Source: Deltaproteobacteria bacterium
GTDB taxonomy: Bacteria; Myxococcota_A; UBA9160; UBA4427
Length of the DNA: 64,000 nt
Direction: 5' to 3'
NCBI GenBank assembly: GCA_029261835.1
Contig: JAJDAO010000078.1
Location: 62,001-126,000 of the forward strand
The notes beneath the pieces are model-generated. The model was not told where the DNA came from and did not search any database. It saw only the letters and a program-made list of their open reading frames with translations. The position numbers and the translations under genes were made by a program. The stretch's first letter is position 1. Each line of letters begins with the position of its first letter. Positions 10,509 to 21,194 of this stretch are shown here, one piece after another.

Positions 10509-10574
10509 GGGGGGGTCTCCTTGGCAATCTTCTTGGCTGCAGCTTCCAATAACGCTCTCGCATCGAGCTCCGAT

Positions 10575-12374
10575 TCAGGGGGCGGTTTCCAATCCAATAC
10601 CAGCAGCGGCACGCCTCCGCTCCAATAGCGCTTGCCGTTGGCGGAGCAGTGCCAGCGGATCCTCCTGCGGATCCTGCATTCGCCGCTTCAATTCCATTTC
10701 CTGGGCGTCCAGGTGTTTCGCCGCGTAGCGACCGAGCAGATCGCCGAGCATCTGCAGGAGCGGCGCACCGTTCTCGAGCAGCGACTCGTCGACCGTGACC
10801 TCGCGCAGTGCCACCAGCTCCTCCGGACCGAGCCGGGTCTGCATCAGTGAGATATCGACCGAGCCATCCTCGGCGAGATAACCCTCGTTCGCCGCATCAA
10901 TCAAGTGGAAGACGAGATCTTTCCAAATTCCATCGGGCAGGATCTCTCGCATCCGCTCGCATAGCTCCGGCGTCACATCAGCCGGCTGGCGAGAGATCAG
11001 GAGTATCAACAGCCGCATGTGGCGATCCTCAGGCGATGCCGCGTGCGGGCGGGCGACCGATGTCGCCAGCGTGCCTGATGCTTCCAGGCTCTGGCCACGA
11101 GCCGAAGCCCGCACAACCGCTTCGACAGCCTGCGGATCTGTCCCTGTCGCTACCGCAAGACGCCGTCCATACTCGCTGCGCTCGACCGGATTCGGAATCA
11201 CCGCCACCAGCGGGGCGACACGACGTACGGCATCGGCCTTCTCGCCGGGTGTGGTGCAGCCCACCGACATGGCTCGCCGCAGCACCAGCTCGAGTGCATC
11301 GGGGGCCGCATCGACGAGCGATCGCAGCGCCTCCGCCCCACGGCTCGCGAGGTAGTCGTCGGGGTCTTCACCCGCCGGCAAGCGAACGGCTCGCACCCTC
11401 AAACCTGCTGGCAGCAACATGGCAAGAGCCCGCTCCATCGCCTGCAGCCCGGCCTCATCGCCGTCGAAGACCAGAGAGACCTGCGCCGTGCGACGGCGTA
11501 ACTGCTTGGCGTGATCGGACGTGAGGGCGGTACCGCAGGTCGCCAGTGCCTCTGAGATCCCAGCGCGGTGCAGCGCGATGGTGTCGAAGTAGCCCTCGCA
11601 CAGGACCGCCCGCTCGGCTCTGCGAATCGGCTCGAGCGCGTGGGGAAAACCGTAGAAGGAGAGGCGCTTGTGAAAGACGGGCGTCTCTGATGTGTTGAGG
11701 TACTTGGGCTCCTGGTCGGGCAGCACAGCGCGCCCGCCGAAGGCGATCACTCGACCGCGCACGTCATTGATCGGAAAGGTGACCCGGCCTCGTAAGCGGT
11801 CGTAGTAGCCACCGGACTTCCGCTCGCAGAGCAGGCCGGCCGCGACGCCGATGCGACCGGGGATTCGCGCTGACTCGAGTTCTCGAGTCAGCGTGTCCCA
11901 GCGATCCGGCACGGCGCCAAGCCCAAATCGATCGATGGCCTCGGCGCCAAGCCCTCGGCGCTCGAGATACGCTCGGCCTGTCTCGCCGAGTGGACCACGA
12001 AGAACCTGGCGATAACACGCCTGGGCAGCTTCGAGGGCGGCAAGGATCCGCTCCGTCTCCCCGCGTTCCCCACTCTCACTCTCGGGGATCTCGATTCCGA
12101 GCTCGCGCGCGAGAGTGCTCGCCGCTTCGGGAAAGGTGAGGTTCTCGTGCTTGATCAGGAACGAGAGGACGTCGCCACCCTCGTGGCAGCCGAAGCAGTG
12201 GAACATCTGCCTATCGGGGTTTACGTGGAAGGAGGGCGTCTTCTCGTCGTGAAAAGGGCATATGCCCTTGAAGCTTCGACCGGACTGCTTCAGCTCCACG
12301 TGGCGACCGATCAGGCCGACGATATCGGCGCGATCGCGAATCTCTTGGATCGTGGCTTCAGGGATCCGGCCCAA
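10575..12374 (-). CDS. dnaG: DNA primase DnaG
   Basis: This 599-residue protein synthesises RNA primers at replication forks. The N-terminal zinc-binding domain shows C-P-F-H-D-E-K-T-P-S-F and C-F-G-C. The catalytic core includes F-G-G-R-A near residue 215 and the TOPRIM segment with V-L-C-E-G-Y-F-D-T and S-L-V-F-D-G-D-E-A-G. The C-terminal helicase-binding region is helical and ends in an Arg/Gln-rich stretch, as in DnaB-interacting domains. The start appears to be TTG 12374, 32 bases after rpsU; the family N-terminus (I-P...I-Q-E-I-R-D-R-A-D-I-V) begins almost at once, so no longer start is needed. It lies between rpsU and rpoD in the conserved macromolecular-synthesis block. Confidence 0.97.
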   Translation of the reverse strand: MGRIPEATIQEIRDRADIVGLIGRHVELKQSGRSFKGICPFHDEKTPSFHVNPDRQMFHCFGCHEGGDVLSFLIKHENLTFPEAASTLARELGIEIPESESGERGETERILAALEAAQACYRQVLRGPLGETGRAYLERRGLGAEAIDRFGLGAVPDRWDTLTRELESARIPGRIGVAAGLLCERKSGGYYDRLRGRVTFPINDVRGRVIAFGGRAVLPDQEPKYLNTSETPVFHKRLSFYGFPHALEPIRRAERAVLCEGYFDTIALHRAGISEALATCGTALTSDHAKQLRRRTAQVSLVFDGDEAGLQAMERALAMLLPAGLRVRAVRLPAGEDPDDYLASRGAEALRSLVDAAPDALELVLRRAMSVGCTTPGEKADAVRRVAPLVAVIPNPVERSEYGRRLAVATGTDPQAVEAVVRASARGQSLEASGTLATSVARPHAASPEDRHMRLLILLISRQPADVTPELCERMREILPDGIWKDLVFHLIDAANEGYLAEDGSVDISLMQTRLGPEELVALREVTVDESLLENGAPLLQMLGDLLGRYAAKHLDAQEMELKRRMQDPQEDPLALLRQRQALLERRRAAAGIGLETAP

Positions 12375-12406
12375 CCCTACCCCGCTTCGCGAGACGCACT
12401 GTGCCC

Positions 12407-12604
12407 TCAGTTGGACATGCGCCTCATCTTCTTCAATGCGCGCTTGCGCGCTGCGGCAGCCTTTTTCTTCTTGCGGATACTCGGCTTGTCGTAGTACTCA
12501 CGCCGGCGAAGCTCGGTCAAGATGCCCGCCTTCTCACAGGTCTTCTTGAAGCGTCTCAGAGCCTGCTCGAACGACTCGTTCTCCTTGATCTTGACGACCG
12601 GCAT
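12407..12604 (-). CDS. rpsU: Ribosomal protein S21
   Basis: A 65-residue, highly basic protein beginning [19 protein letters not shown], the typical bS21 N-terminus, and ending in a Lys/Arg-rich helix. S21 binds the 30S platform near the 16S rRNA 3' end and helps initiation. ATG 12604 has a GAGGGG ribosome site just upstream; 18 in-frame bases before it look untranslated. It is the first gene of the rpsU-dnaG-rpoD block, so the operon promoter should lie in the ~430-base gap upstream. Confidence 0.96.
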   Translation of the reverse strand: MPVVKIKENESFEQALRRFKKTCEKAGILTELRRREYYDKPSIRKKKKAAAARKRALKKMRRMSN

Positions 12605-13034
12605 TGATCCCCTCACTTCCACGTCCGACCCAGTCGCGCCACAGCTTCGGCGCGCCCTGAACGAACGTGTGTTGTTAGTGGCCCTCAGGCCTCATTCGTG
12701 TCGACCCAATCGAGGTCCGAACGGCCCAACCTGCGGCCCGTTCAATCAACTTCATCTCTTTCCAACCTCGGTGTACGGACGTGTCGATCGAGACGCCTCT
12801 CGCCGCCTGCCGCCGTCCGACACCTCGCCCTCGTCCCGGAGCGTCGCCGCAACGCCCCGCGCATCCGCCAGCGCCTTCTGTGGCGTCTTCTCCCACGCCC
12901 TCGCCGGCACTTTTCCCGCCGTCTCCCCAGGGGCCTTCAGCGATCGGGTCATTGGCAAGAAATCGCTTGAATATCAGCCGGTTCTGAGGCTCTCGGCGGC
13001 GAATAGTGGAAGCTAGCGTAGGCCTTCGTGCGCC
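12605..13034. other. Intergenic region between hisF end and rpsU start
   Basis: A 430-base stretch without a recognisable gene. It should hold the rpsU-dnaG-rpoD promoter (minus strand), but I see no convincing -35/-10 pair. Short open frames on both strands here are Arg/Pro/Ser-rich and have no family signature. Confidence 0.5.
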
Positions 13035-13850
13035 TCAACACCGTCCGCTATCGCGCGGCGGTGGGCGTACGGCAATGCCGCGATCGAGCAGCTCCCGCTT
13101 GACCTCTCCCACTGTCGTCTCGGCAAAGTGGAAGATCGAAGCCGCAAGTGCAGCCTGGGCGTGGCCCTCCTCGGGGCCGTCGCCGAGCGCAGCCGCTAGA
13201 TCGGCCGCGCTGCCGCCACCCCCGGACGCGATGACGGGCACCGAGACGCGCTCCGCCACAGCGCGTAGCAGGGCGAGATCGTAACCGCTCTTGGTGCCGT
13301 CCCGGTCCATGCTGGTCAGGAGAATCTCACCGGCACCGGCTTCGGACATGCGCCCTGCCCACTCCACGACATCGATACCCGTAGGCCGGCGGCCGCCGTG
13401 CGTGCAGACCTCCCAGCGCTCACTTGAGTTGTCCCCGGGGGTCAGTGACACCCTGCGGGCGTCTATCGCCAGCACGAGGTTCGCGCTGCCAATCTTGTCC
13501 GCAGCCTCTGCGATGAGCCCGGGGTCGTGAACGGCAGCGGTCATGATCGACACCTTGTCGGCTCCGGCGTTCAAGAGGTCGCGAATGTCCTGGATCGACC
13601 GAACGCCTCCCCCGACTGTCAGCGGCATGAAGACGGTCTCGGCCGTCCGCGACACGACATCCAGCAAGATCCCGCGCTCTTCATGGCTGGCAGTGATGTC
13701 GAGGAATGTGATCTCGTCCGCCTCCTGCTCGTCGTACGCCTGTGCGACCTGGACGGGATCGCCACAGTCGACGTGGTCCACGTACTTGACGCCCTTGACC
13801 ACGCGACCCTTGTCGACGTCGAGACACGGGATGATCCGCTTCAGCAGCAC
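13035..13850 (-). CDS. hisF: Imidazole glycerol phosphate synthase cyclase subunit HisF
   Basis: A 271-residue (beta/alpha)8 barrel. HisF uses ammonia from HisH to convert PRFAR into imidazole glycerol phosphate and AICAR in histidine synthesis. The N-terminus ([16 protein letters not shown]) carries the first catalytic Asp. The second lies in V-L-A-I-D-A-R-R-V. Phosphate-binding loops V-G-G-G-V-R, A-S-G-G-G-G and A-A-L-A-A-S-I-F-H are present. GTG 13850 is preceded by AGGAGG, an excellent ribosome site. It follows hisH by 16 bases. HisA, usually encoded between hisH and hisF, is absent here. The protein is slightly longer than usual because of a C-terminal Arg/Pro tail. Confidence 0.95.
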   Translation of the reverse strand: MLLKRIIPCLDVDKGRVVKGVKYVDHVDCGDPVQVAQAYDEQEADEITFLDITASHEERGILLDVVSRTAETVFMPLTVGGGVRSIQDIRDLLNAGADKVSIMTAAVHDPGLIAEAADKIGSANLVLAIDARRVSLTPGDNSSERWEVCTHGGRRPTGIDVVEWAGRMSEAGAGEILLTSMDRDGTKSGYDLALLRAVAERVSVPVIASGGGGSAADLAAALGDGPEEGHAQAALAASIFHFAETTVGEVKRELLDRGIAVRPPPRDSGRC

Positions 13851-13866
13851 AGGGCCTCCTCGACGC

Positions 13867-14517
13867 TCACCGACTGGCCTCCACCCAGGCGCGATAGGCG
13901 GTAAGCAGCCTGCTGCCGGCGCGCTGGCTCTTCTCCGGGTGAAATTGCACGGCGAACAACCTTTCAGTCGCCACCGCGGAGGCGAATTCACCGCCGTACT
14001 GCGTCCGCCCCACCACGATCGCGGGGTCCAGCACATCCGGCCTGTACGAGTGTACGAAGTAGAAGTTGTCGCGCGCTGGGAGGTGTTCGAGCATCGGATG
14101 CTCGCCCTCGAAGCGCACCTCATTCCAGCCGATGTGGGGCACTCTGAGCGCCGAACCATCTCGATCGACCTGCGGAAAGCGAACGACGCGCCCGGGCAAC
14201 AGCCCGAAGCCCTTGGTGAGACCGTGCTCCTCGCCCTCCTCGAAGAGGAGCTGCAGCCCGAAACACAGCCCCAGATAGGGGCGTCTGGCCTCCACCGCCT
14301 CCTTCACCGCATCCTCGAGACCGCTGGAGCGCAGAGCCCGCATCGCGTCCGCAAAGGCCCCGACCCCGGGCAACACGACGCCATCGGCGCGTCGCACCAG
14401 CGATGGATCATCGGTCACCGCGACGACGAGACCGACGCTCTCCAGCGCCTTGGCGACACTGCGCAGATTGCCCGCGCCGTAGTCCACCAGTGCCACGCGT
14501 GCCGCAGCGGTGCTCAT
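13867..14517 (-). CDS. hisH: Imidazole glycerol phosphate synthase glutaminase subunit HisH
   Basis: A 216-residue class I glutamine amidotransferase that releases ammonia for HisF. The N-terminus [14 protein letters not shown] is typical. The nucleophile elbow is G-L-C-F-G-L-Q-L-L (usually G-I-C-L-G-M-Q), and the His/Glu pair of the triad is in V-Q-F-H-P-E-K-S-Q. The oxyanion-strand segment reads [10 protein letters not shown] 14517 is preferred; an in-frame TTG further upstream would add 15 residues of non-family sequence. The gene starts 74 bases downstream of the inverted-repeat element that separates it from hisB. Confidence 0.93.
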   Translation of the reverse strand: MSTAAARVALVDYGAGNLRSVAKALESVGLVVAVTDDPSLVRRADGVVLPGVGAFADAMRALRSSGLEDAVKEAVEARRPYLGLCFGLQLLFEEGEEHGLTKGFGLLPGRVVRFPQVDRDGSALRVPHIGWNEVRFEGEHPMLEHLPARDNFYFVHSYRPDVLDPAIVVGRTQYGGEFASAVATERLFAVQFHPEKSQRAGSRLLTAYRAWVEASR

Positions 14518-14590
14518 GAGCAACTGGCCCCATCTCTCGAAGTCGTCCCGCCCACCTCGCAAACCGGGACACTCCAGGTCTGCATGGGGC

Positions 14591-14756
14591 TGGTGTCCTG
14601 TCTCTCAAGTTCGGCGGCGATGTCGGCTCCCAGACGCCTCACTGGCAAGGCGGGAGACCGCAGTAACTTCCGCCGATACTTGAATGGATTCCGGACGCAG
14701 CCAGCGAGGATGGATGGTCGTCGAGATTGGTGGCGAGCTTCTGAGACAGGATACTA
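14591..14756. mobile_element. Short (166-bp) inverted-repeat element, MITE-like, between hisB and hisH
   Basis: The left end begins TGGTGTCCTGTCTC at 14591. The right end, read in reverse complement from 14756, begins TAGTATCCTGTCTC. The two termini match at about 26 of 37 positions, with a 9-base identical core. There is no room for a transposase gene, so it would need help in trans. The last three bases (14754-14756) are the hisB stop codon TAG on the minus strand. A related solo end lies at 4633-4667. No clear target duplication is visible. Confidence 0.55.
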
Positions 14757-15359
14757 GAGGCTGCCCTTCACCGTCGGCAGCCCCTGCTCCCGAGGATCGA
14801 TCGTCAATGCGTCGCGCAGCGCCCGGGCCAAGCCCTTGAAGACGGCCTCGACGACATGGTGCGGGCTGCGGCCGTAACGCTTGTCGACGTGCAGGTCCAG
14901 CCCCGCATTCTGGCAGAAGGCGTGCAGGAACTCCTCCGCCAGCGTCGCGTCGAAGTCCCCGACGCGGTCGTTCACCAGATCGACTCGGTACACGAGATAG
15001 GGCCGATTGGAGACGTCCACCGAGACCTCGACCTTGCTCTCCGCCATCGGGAGAACGAAGAACCCGTAGCGGCGGATCCCCTCAGCCGAGCCGATGGCTT
15101 CGCGAAAAGCCTGCCCCAGAGCGATGCCCACATCCTCGACCGTGTGGTGGAAATCGACCTCGACGTCTCCCTTGGCAGCAACGATGAGATCGAAGAGACC
15201 GTGGCGCGCGAAGGACTCGAGCATGTGGTCAAAGAACGGAATGCGCGTCGCGATTTCGTATCGACCGGTCCCGTCGAGGACGAGCTCGACCCGAATCTCG
15301 GTCTCCTTGGTCTTGCGGCTGACCACCGCTGCACGCTGTGAGACTGGCTTCGTGGCCAT
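14754..15359 (-). CDS. hisB: Imidazoleglycerol-phosphate dehydratase HisB
   Basis: A 201-residue monofunctional IGP dehydratase, without the N-terminal histidinol-phosphatase of enterobacterial HisB. The metal-binding motifs are clear: F-F-D-H-M-L near residue 45, D-F-H-H-T-V-E-D-V near 70, and K-R-Y-G-R-S-P-H-H-V-V-E-A-V-F-K near 165. The protein ends P-T-V-K-G-S-L, close to the usual T-K-G-x-L end. ATG 15359 fits the family start; the open frame upstream is not HisB-like. The TAG stop coincides with the terminus of the adjacent inverted-repeat element. It sits 82 bases downstream of hisD. Confidence 0.95.
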   Translation of the reverse strand: MATKPVSQRAAVVSRKTKETEIRVELVLDGTGRYEIATRIPFFDHMLESFARHGLFDLIVAAKGDVEVDFHHTVEDVGIALGQAFREAIGSAEGIRRYGFFVLPMAESKVEVSVDVSNRPYLVYRVDLVNDRVGDFDATLAEEFLHAFCQNAGLDLHVDKRYGRSPHHVVEAVFKGLARALRDALTIDPREQGLPTVKGSL

Positions 15360-15441
15360 GGCGAGCTTTCCGGGGCGCAGCCCCTGTCGTTGAGCGTTTG
15401 GGCTCGCCCTGCGGGATGGCTCGCGACCGGCCTCACATCCG

Positions 15442-16803
15442 TTAGAGCTCTGCCTCCCGGGCCGCTTCGCGCTCACGACGGGCCCGGCGAATCTTTTGTA
15501 GCCGGAGGTCCACCGAAGTGCCATGGCCCGTGAGCTGCTCGACCTGCGAGAGGCGAATCACCTCGGCACCGAGCTCGCGCAGCTTGGGCGGCTCGAACTT
15601 GATGAAGCTCGTCCGCTTCAGGAAGTCCTCGACGCCAAGGGGTGAGAAGAAGCGCGCGGCGCCACCGGTCGGAAGCACGTGATTGGGACCCGCCAGGTAG
15701 GTGCCAACGGAGACCGGCGTGTAGTGGCCGAGCAGGATCGAACCGGCGTTCAGCACGCTCTTGGCCGTCGCCTCAGGGTTCTCGACAGCCAGGACGAGAT
15801 GCTCGGGGGCGTACTGATCTGCGAGCACCAGCGACTCGGCGAGATTCTTCGTTAGCACGACTACCCCTCGGGTGCTAAGAGCGCGCCGAGCGATCTTGCT
15901 CCGTCCCAAGCTCTTGATCTGCTTGCTGATCTGGTCCTGTGTCCGACTCGCGATCCCCTTGTAGTGTGTGATGAGCACCACCTGGGCGGACTCGTCGGAC
16001 TCGGCATGCGCGACGATATCCGCTGCCAGCCAGGCCGGCGTGGCGGTCTTGTCCGCCACCGTGCACAGCTCGCTGGGCCCGGAGTCCGCGTCGACCGCCA
16101 CCGCGCCGTGCACCAGCCGTTTGGCCGCGGCCGCATGGGCGTCGCCGGAGCCGATGATCTTGTCGACACGCGGGATGGACTCGGTCCCGTAGGCGAGGGC
16201 CGCAATCGCGTGGGCGCCACCCACCTTGAACACTCGATGTACGCCCGCTACCCGCGCTCCCATCAGTACCTCGGGTCGAACCGTTCCGTCGGGCCGCGGC
16301 GGTGCGGTCATCACGATCTCGGGTACCTCGACGACCGAGGGGGGAACTGCGTGCATGATCACCGACGATGGATTGACGTCTTCGCCGCCCGGCACGAACA
16401 GGCCGACGCGGGAAAGGGGCCGAACGCGTTGACCCATATACGCCCCGCCCTCCTCGCGCATCTCCCAGCTCGAGGGGATTCGTTTGCGGTGAAAGTCGCG
16501 GATCCGCATCGCGGCCTTCCCGATCGCCGCGCGGTCGGTGGGATCGACGGCTTCGCAGCCCGCGTCCCACTCGTCGCGCGTCACCTCCAGGCGGGTGAGA
16601 CAGGCCTGCTGGTTGGCCTCGACAGCGTCGAGGAGCTCTCGGTCACCAGCCTCGCGAACGCGCGCGATGACCGCGTGAACCTCGCAGTCCACGTCGGCAT
16701 CTGGCCGTGGACTGCGGCTGCAGACGGCTGCCCACTCTGTACGGAAATCTGGATCGTCGGTCTTGAGAACGCGAAGCAGCCTCGTGCTTGCCTTGCTCGC
16801 CAT
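15442..16803 (-). CDS. hisD: Histidinol dehydrogenase-like protein with altered zinc site
   Basis: A 453-residue protein aligning with HisD over its length. Conserved pieces are V-G-L-F-V-P-G-G, F-K-V-G-G-A-H-A-I-A-A-L-A-Y-G-T-E-S-I-P, A-P-E-H-L (catalytic Glu334/His335, E. coli Glu326/His327) and N-H-V-L-P-T. HisD oxidises histidinol to histidine in two NAD-dependent steps. Three of the four zinc ligands of the E. coli enzyme are replaced: Gln259 by His266, His262 by Ser269 and Asp360 by Thr368; only His427 (His419) remains. The usual G-P-G-N loop reads G-S-G-D. Position upstream of hisB-hisH-hisF argues for a role in histidine synthesis, but it could be a HisD paralogue acting on another alcohol. 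Confidence 0.8.
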   Translation of the reverse strand: MASKASTRLLRVLKTDDPDFRTEWAAVCSRSPRPDADVDCEVHAVIARVREAGDRELLDAVEANQQACLTRLEVTRDEWDAGCEAVDPTDRAAIGKAAMRIRDFHRKRIPSSWEMREEGGAYMGQRVRPLSRVGLFVPGGEDVNPSSVIMHAVPPSVVEVPEIVMTAPPRPDGTVRPEVLMGARVAGVHRVFKVGGAHAIAALAYGTESIPRVDKIIGSGDAHAAAAKRLVHGAVAVDADSGPSELCTVADKTATPAWLAADIVAHAESDESAQVVLITHYKGIASRTQDQISKQIKSLGRSKIARRALSTRGVVVLTKNLAESLVLADQYAPEHLVLAVENPEATAKSVLNAGSILLGHYTPVSVGTYLAGPNHVLPTGGAARFFSPLGVEDFLKRTSFIKFEPPKLRELGAEVIRLSQVEQLTGHGTSVDLRLQKIRRARREREAAREAEL

Positions 16804-16865
16804 GCCTCGAACCTCCCGGCGGACCGTGGGGCTCGTGGCTCCTGCGAGCCTGCAACCCGATCCGC

Positions 16866-17785
16866 TCAGCTCCCCTCTGGCTTTCCGGCGACGACCACCC
16901 GCGGGTGCCTCGCCAGATCACACAGGGTCTCGACTTCGATCAGCCCCGCCTCCTCGTGCCACTCAGCAACCGCTTCTGCCTGCCCGGGACCCACTTCCAC
17001 CGCGACCCATCCCCCGGGCGCCAGCGCCTCCTCCACGCCCGCCACCAGCCGGCGCAGAACCTCGTACCCGTCGTCGCCGCCGAACAGAGCCAGCTCCGGC
17101 TCGTGCCCGAGCTCCGGTGCAAGCTCTTTCGCCGCCGCCCTCGCCAGGTACGGAGGGTTGGAGACGATCAGATCGAACTGCTCGCCCGCGACGGGCTCGA
17201 ACAGGTTCCCCTCGAGGAAACGAACAGCCTCACTAACGTGCATTTCATCGGCATTGAGACGCGCGATCTGTAGCGCTGCCACAGAAATATCGGTCGCCGT
17301 CACACGGCATCTCGGACGCTCCTTCGCAATGGCGAGGGCAATCGCACCCGATCCAGTGCCGAGATCCAGGACCCGATAGGGGTGACCCGAGTCGGGCAGG
17401 CGGTGTAGCGCCGCCTCTACCAGCGTCTCTGTCTCGGGCCGTGGGGTCAGCACATCACTCGTAACCCGGAGCGGGAGAGACCAGAATTCCTTGTGCCCCG
17501 TGAGCTGTGAGACGGGTACCCGCTCGGAACCACGCCGCTTCACCAGCTCCCGAAAGCGGGCGCGCTCCTCCGGGGTCACGGGCTTCTCGTAGTCGAGGTA
17601 GAGGTTCAGGCGTCGGGTCCCGAGAGCGTGGGCGAGCAAGCACTCGGCGTCCAAGCGCGCGGTCTCGATTCCCTTCGACTCGAAGTGCCGGGTAGTCCAC
17701 CGCAGCAGCGCCAAGATCGTCCAAGACTGCCCCTGCGAAGGCCCCGGCGCTTCTGTGTCGGCGTCGTGAGCCGCCTTCGGCTCGC

Positions 17786-17789
<4 letters not shown>
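16866..17789 (-). CDS. prmC: Release factor glutamine methyltransferase PrmC
   Basis: A 307-residue SAM-dependent methyltransferase that methylates the Gln of the GGQ motif in release factors. After an N-terminal helical domain (about residues 25-110, with [10 protein letters not shown]), the catalytic domain shows T-P-R-P-E-T-E, the SAM-binding [12 protein letters not shown], and the substrate-binding N-P-P-Y. The ATG overlaps the prfA stop (ATGA), so substrate and modifying enzyme are translationally coupled, an arrangement common in bacteria. The next gene is hisD, 62 bases on. Confidence 0.95.
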
Positions 17790-18865
<1,076 letters not shown>

Positions 18866-18941
18866 TGATCTACCCGGCCGCCGCAGACCGAACGGCGGCC
18901 GACAGCATGACGAGTCTGTCGCCGCTCTGGAGCGATGCTCG

Positions 18942-20396
18942 TCAGGAGTTCATGGACTCAAGGAACTCGGCGTTGTCGTCGGTCGCCTTGATCTTCCCCA
19001 GCAAGAACTCCATCGAGTCCACGGGCGAGAGCGGTGCCAACACCTTGCGCAGAATGTACATCCGGTTCAGCGTGTTGTCGTCCAGCAGGAGCTCCTCGCG
19101 TCGCGTCGCGGAGCGGTTGATATCGATGGCGGGGTAAGTGCGGCGGTCTGCCAGCTTGCGATCCAACACAAGCTCGCTGTTGCCCGTTCCTTTGAACTCT
19201 TCGAAGATCACCTCGTCCATGCGGGACCCGGTGTCGATCAGTGCCGTGCCGACGATCGTCAGGCTGCCGCCCTCCTCGACGTTGCGCGCAGCCCCGAAGA
19301 AGCGTTTTGGCTTGTGAAGAGCGTTGGAATCGACACCGCCCGAGAGGATCTTGCCCGAGTGCGGAACGACCGTATTGTGCGCTCGAGCAAGACGGGTGAT
19401 CGAGTCGAGAAGAATCACGACATCGCGCTTGTGCTCGACCAGACGCTTCGCCTTGGCGATCACCATATCCGCAACCTGTACGTGCCGGGTCGCGGGCTCA
19501 TCGAAGGTCGAAGAGATCACCTCTGCTTTGACCGTTCGCCGCATGTCCGTTACCTCTTCGGGTCGTTCGTCGATCAACAACACGATCAGGTAGACGTCTG
19601 GGCTGTTCTCCGCGATTGCGTTTGCGATGTCCTTGATCACCATCGTCTTGCCCGCCTTGGGCGGGGAGGTGATGAGGGCTCGCTGGCCCTTTCCGATCGG
19701 GGCAATCAAGTCGACGATCCGCGTCGTGAGGCCGCCCGACTGGGCATCGAGCCTGAACTTGTCATCGGGATAGAGTGGCGTGAGGTTGTCGAAGAGGATC
19801 TTGTGCCTGGCCTTCTCCGGCTCCTCGAAATTGATCGATTCGACCTTGAGCAGGGCGAAGTAGCGTTCACCCTCCTTGGGCGGGCGGACCTGGCCCTCGA
19901 CGCTATCACCGGTACGAAGGTTGAAGCGTCGGATTTGCGACGGGGAGACGTAGATGTCATCGGGACCGGCCAGGTAGTTCTGATCCGGCGCCCGCAGGAA
20001 GCCGAAGCCATCCTGCAGAATCTCGAGCACACCCTCGGCGAAGATCTTGCCCTTGTTCTCCGTCTGGGTCTTCAGGATGGAGAAGAGCAGGTCTTGCTTG
20101 CGCATGCCCGCCGCGTTCTCGACATTCATGTCCTCAGCGAAGGCCGTGAGCTCCTGCATGGACTTTTGTTTCAGCTCCCGAACGTAGACTCGTTCCGTTT
20201 CATCGTCGTCCACCATGCATGCCTCTTCCTCGGCGAGATCGGCATCCGAGGGCAGGTAATCCCGCTTCGGGGCGCCGCCGTCACCGCGATTCCCGCGGCC
20301 GGTTCCTGATCGCGAGCGGCGACTCTTGCCGCGACGATTTCGGCCGTGCTGTTGCTGGGAACTGGTGCCCGTCTCGCTGACGCGTTCGCTGCTCAC
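18942..20396 (-). CDS. rho: Transcription termination factor Rho with basic N-terminal extension
   Basis: A 484-residue hexameric RNA-dependent ATPase. The cold-shock RNA-binding domain starts with [12 protein letters not shown] and [14 protein letters not shown]. The ATPase has Walker [10 protein letters not shown], the Walker B region [10 protein letters not shown], the Q-loop and the R-loop. The C-terminus matches Rho ([10 protein letters not shown]). Compared with E. coli Rho there are about 65 extra N-terminal residues rich in Arg, Gly, Ser and acidic residues. GTG 20396 is taken as the start; the frame stays open upstream, so the extension could be longer. No rpmE lies between rho and prfA. 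Confidence 0.94.
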   Translation of the reverse strand: MSSERVSETGTSSQQQHGRNRRGKSRRSRSGTGRGNRGDGGAPKRDYLPSDADLAEEEACMVDDDETERVYVRELKQKSMQELTAFAEDMNVENAAGMRKQDLLFSILKTQTENKGKIFAEGVLEILQDGFGFLRAPDQNYLAGPDDIYVSPSQIRRFNLRTGDSVEGQVRPPKEGERYFALLKVESINFEEPEKARHKILFDNLTPLYPDDKFRLDAQSGGLTTRIVDLIAPIGKGQRALITSPPKAGKTMVIKDIANAIAENSPDVYLIVLLIDERPEEVTDMRRTVKAEVISSTFDEPATRHVQVADMVIAKAKRLVEHKRDVVILLDSITRLARAHNTVVPHSGKILSGGVDSNALHKPKRFFGAARNVEEGGSLTIVGTALIDTGSRMDEVIFEEFKGTGNSELVLDRKLADRRTYPAIDINRSATRREELLLDDNTLNRMYILRKVLAPLSPVDSMEFLLGKIKATDDNAEFLESMNS

Positions 20397-21194
20397 GTGG
20401 TCGGTCTCTCTGTAAATGGGTTTGATTGGCTCGAGATGATTCTTGTACGACGGCGGTTCGTTGCGTGCGGGCTGGATGTGGGCTGGCCCTCTGCCTGGGT
20501 CGAAGGTCGAAGCGCACGCCTGAGTGATTTGGACTCGCGGCTGCACATGGCGAAGAGTGGTGGGATCCAAAGTTCGGCTGCGGTCGCCGACGTGGCTCCA
20601 ACCCGTCTCAGCCGGGTTCGAGCCTCGGGACGAAACTCGCTGCTTGCTGTCTCGCCTCTTCTTGCGCCTCTTTTGCGGATTGTTCGGAAGGTCAGATCGG
20701 AAAGTTGATGGGAAACCTTGCTATCGCCGGCTCGTATCTTCGAGCCCAACCGACTGCCGGTCTAGGCCCTATCTTACGGTCTTATGGTTCCTACGCTCAA
20801 AGAACCCGCCCTCCGGCAACTTGTTCGACGCCATCGCTCCCAGTCGCATCGAAACCGCATGTGGCTCGCGCTGTGTGACCAAACTCGCGGAATACCGGCG
20901 ATTGGCTAGCCCTCTCTCGCCCCATACGAAAGATCGATTGCAGATGAGCGACCGGCCCCGCCCCAGGTGCCGGGTGAAAACGGCCGCAGGCTACGCGATT
21001 GATCCGGAGAAACGGCCCGTTCGGCGCTAATTAGTCGTCGGGTAGCGTAACAACACAGACCCCATAGCGACAGGGGAGAGATCCTGGCGTCGTCTGGGAC
21101 TGGCGGGTCGCTGACAACCGCCGCCTCGTGATCTCGGCGGATCGCCCTCAGGTCAGGCGGGTGCTGGCGGCACGTCTCGCGGGTGGCCACGCGG
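20397..21194. other. Long intergenic region upstream of rho
   Basis: About 800 bases without a supportable gene. Open frames here on both strands are short and Arg/Ser-rich, with no domain signature. The rho-proximal part may be a long 5' leader, since rho is often autoregulated through its leader, but no RNA motif or hairpin-plus-T-run was recognised. The pgeF end of the region is slightly richer in AT (near 21030-21070). Confidence 0.45.

Noticed and set aside
12752-12958. 68-codon minus-strand frame upstream of rpsU, Lys/Arg/Ala-rich
   Set aside because: No ribosome site or family signature; composition alone cannot support a gene.
15964-17379. Open frame of about 471 codons on the plus strand opposite hisD and prmC
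   Set aside because: Antisense to two recognised genes.
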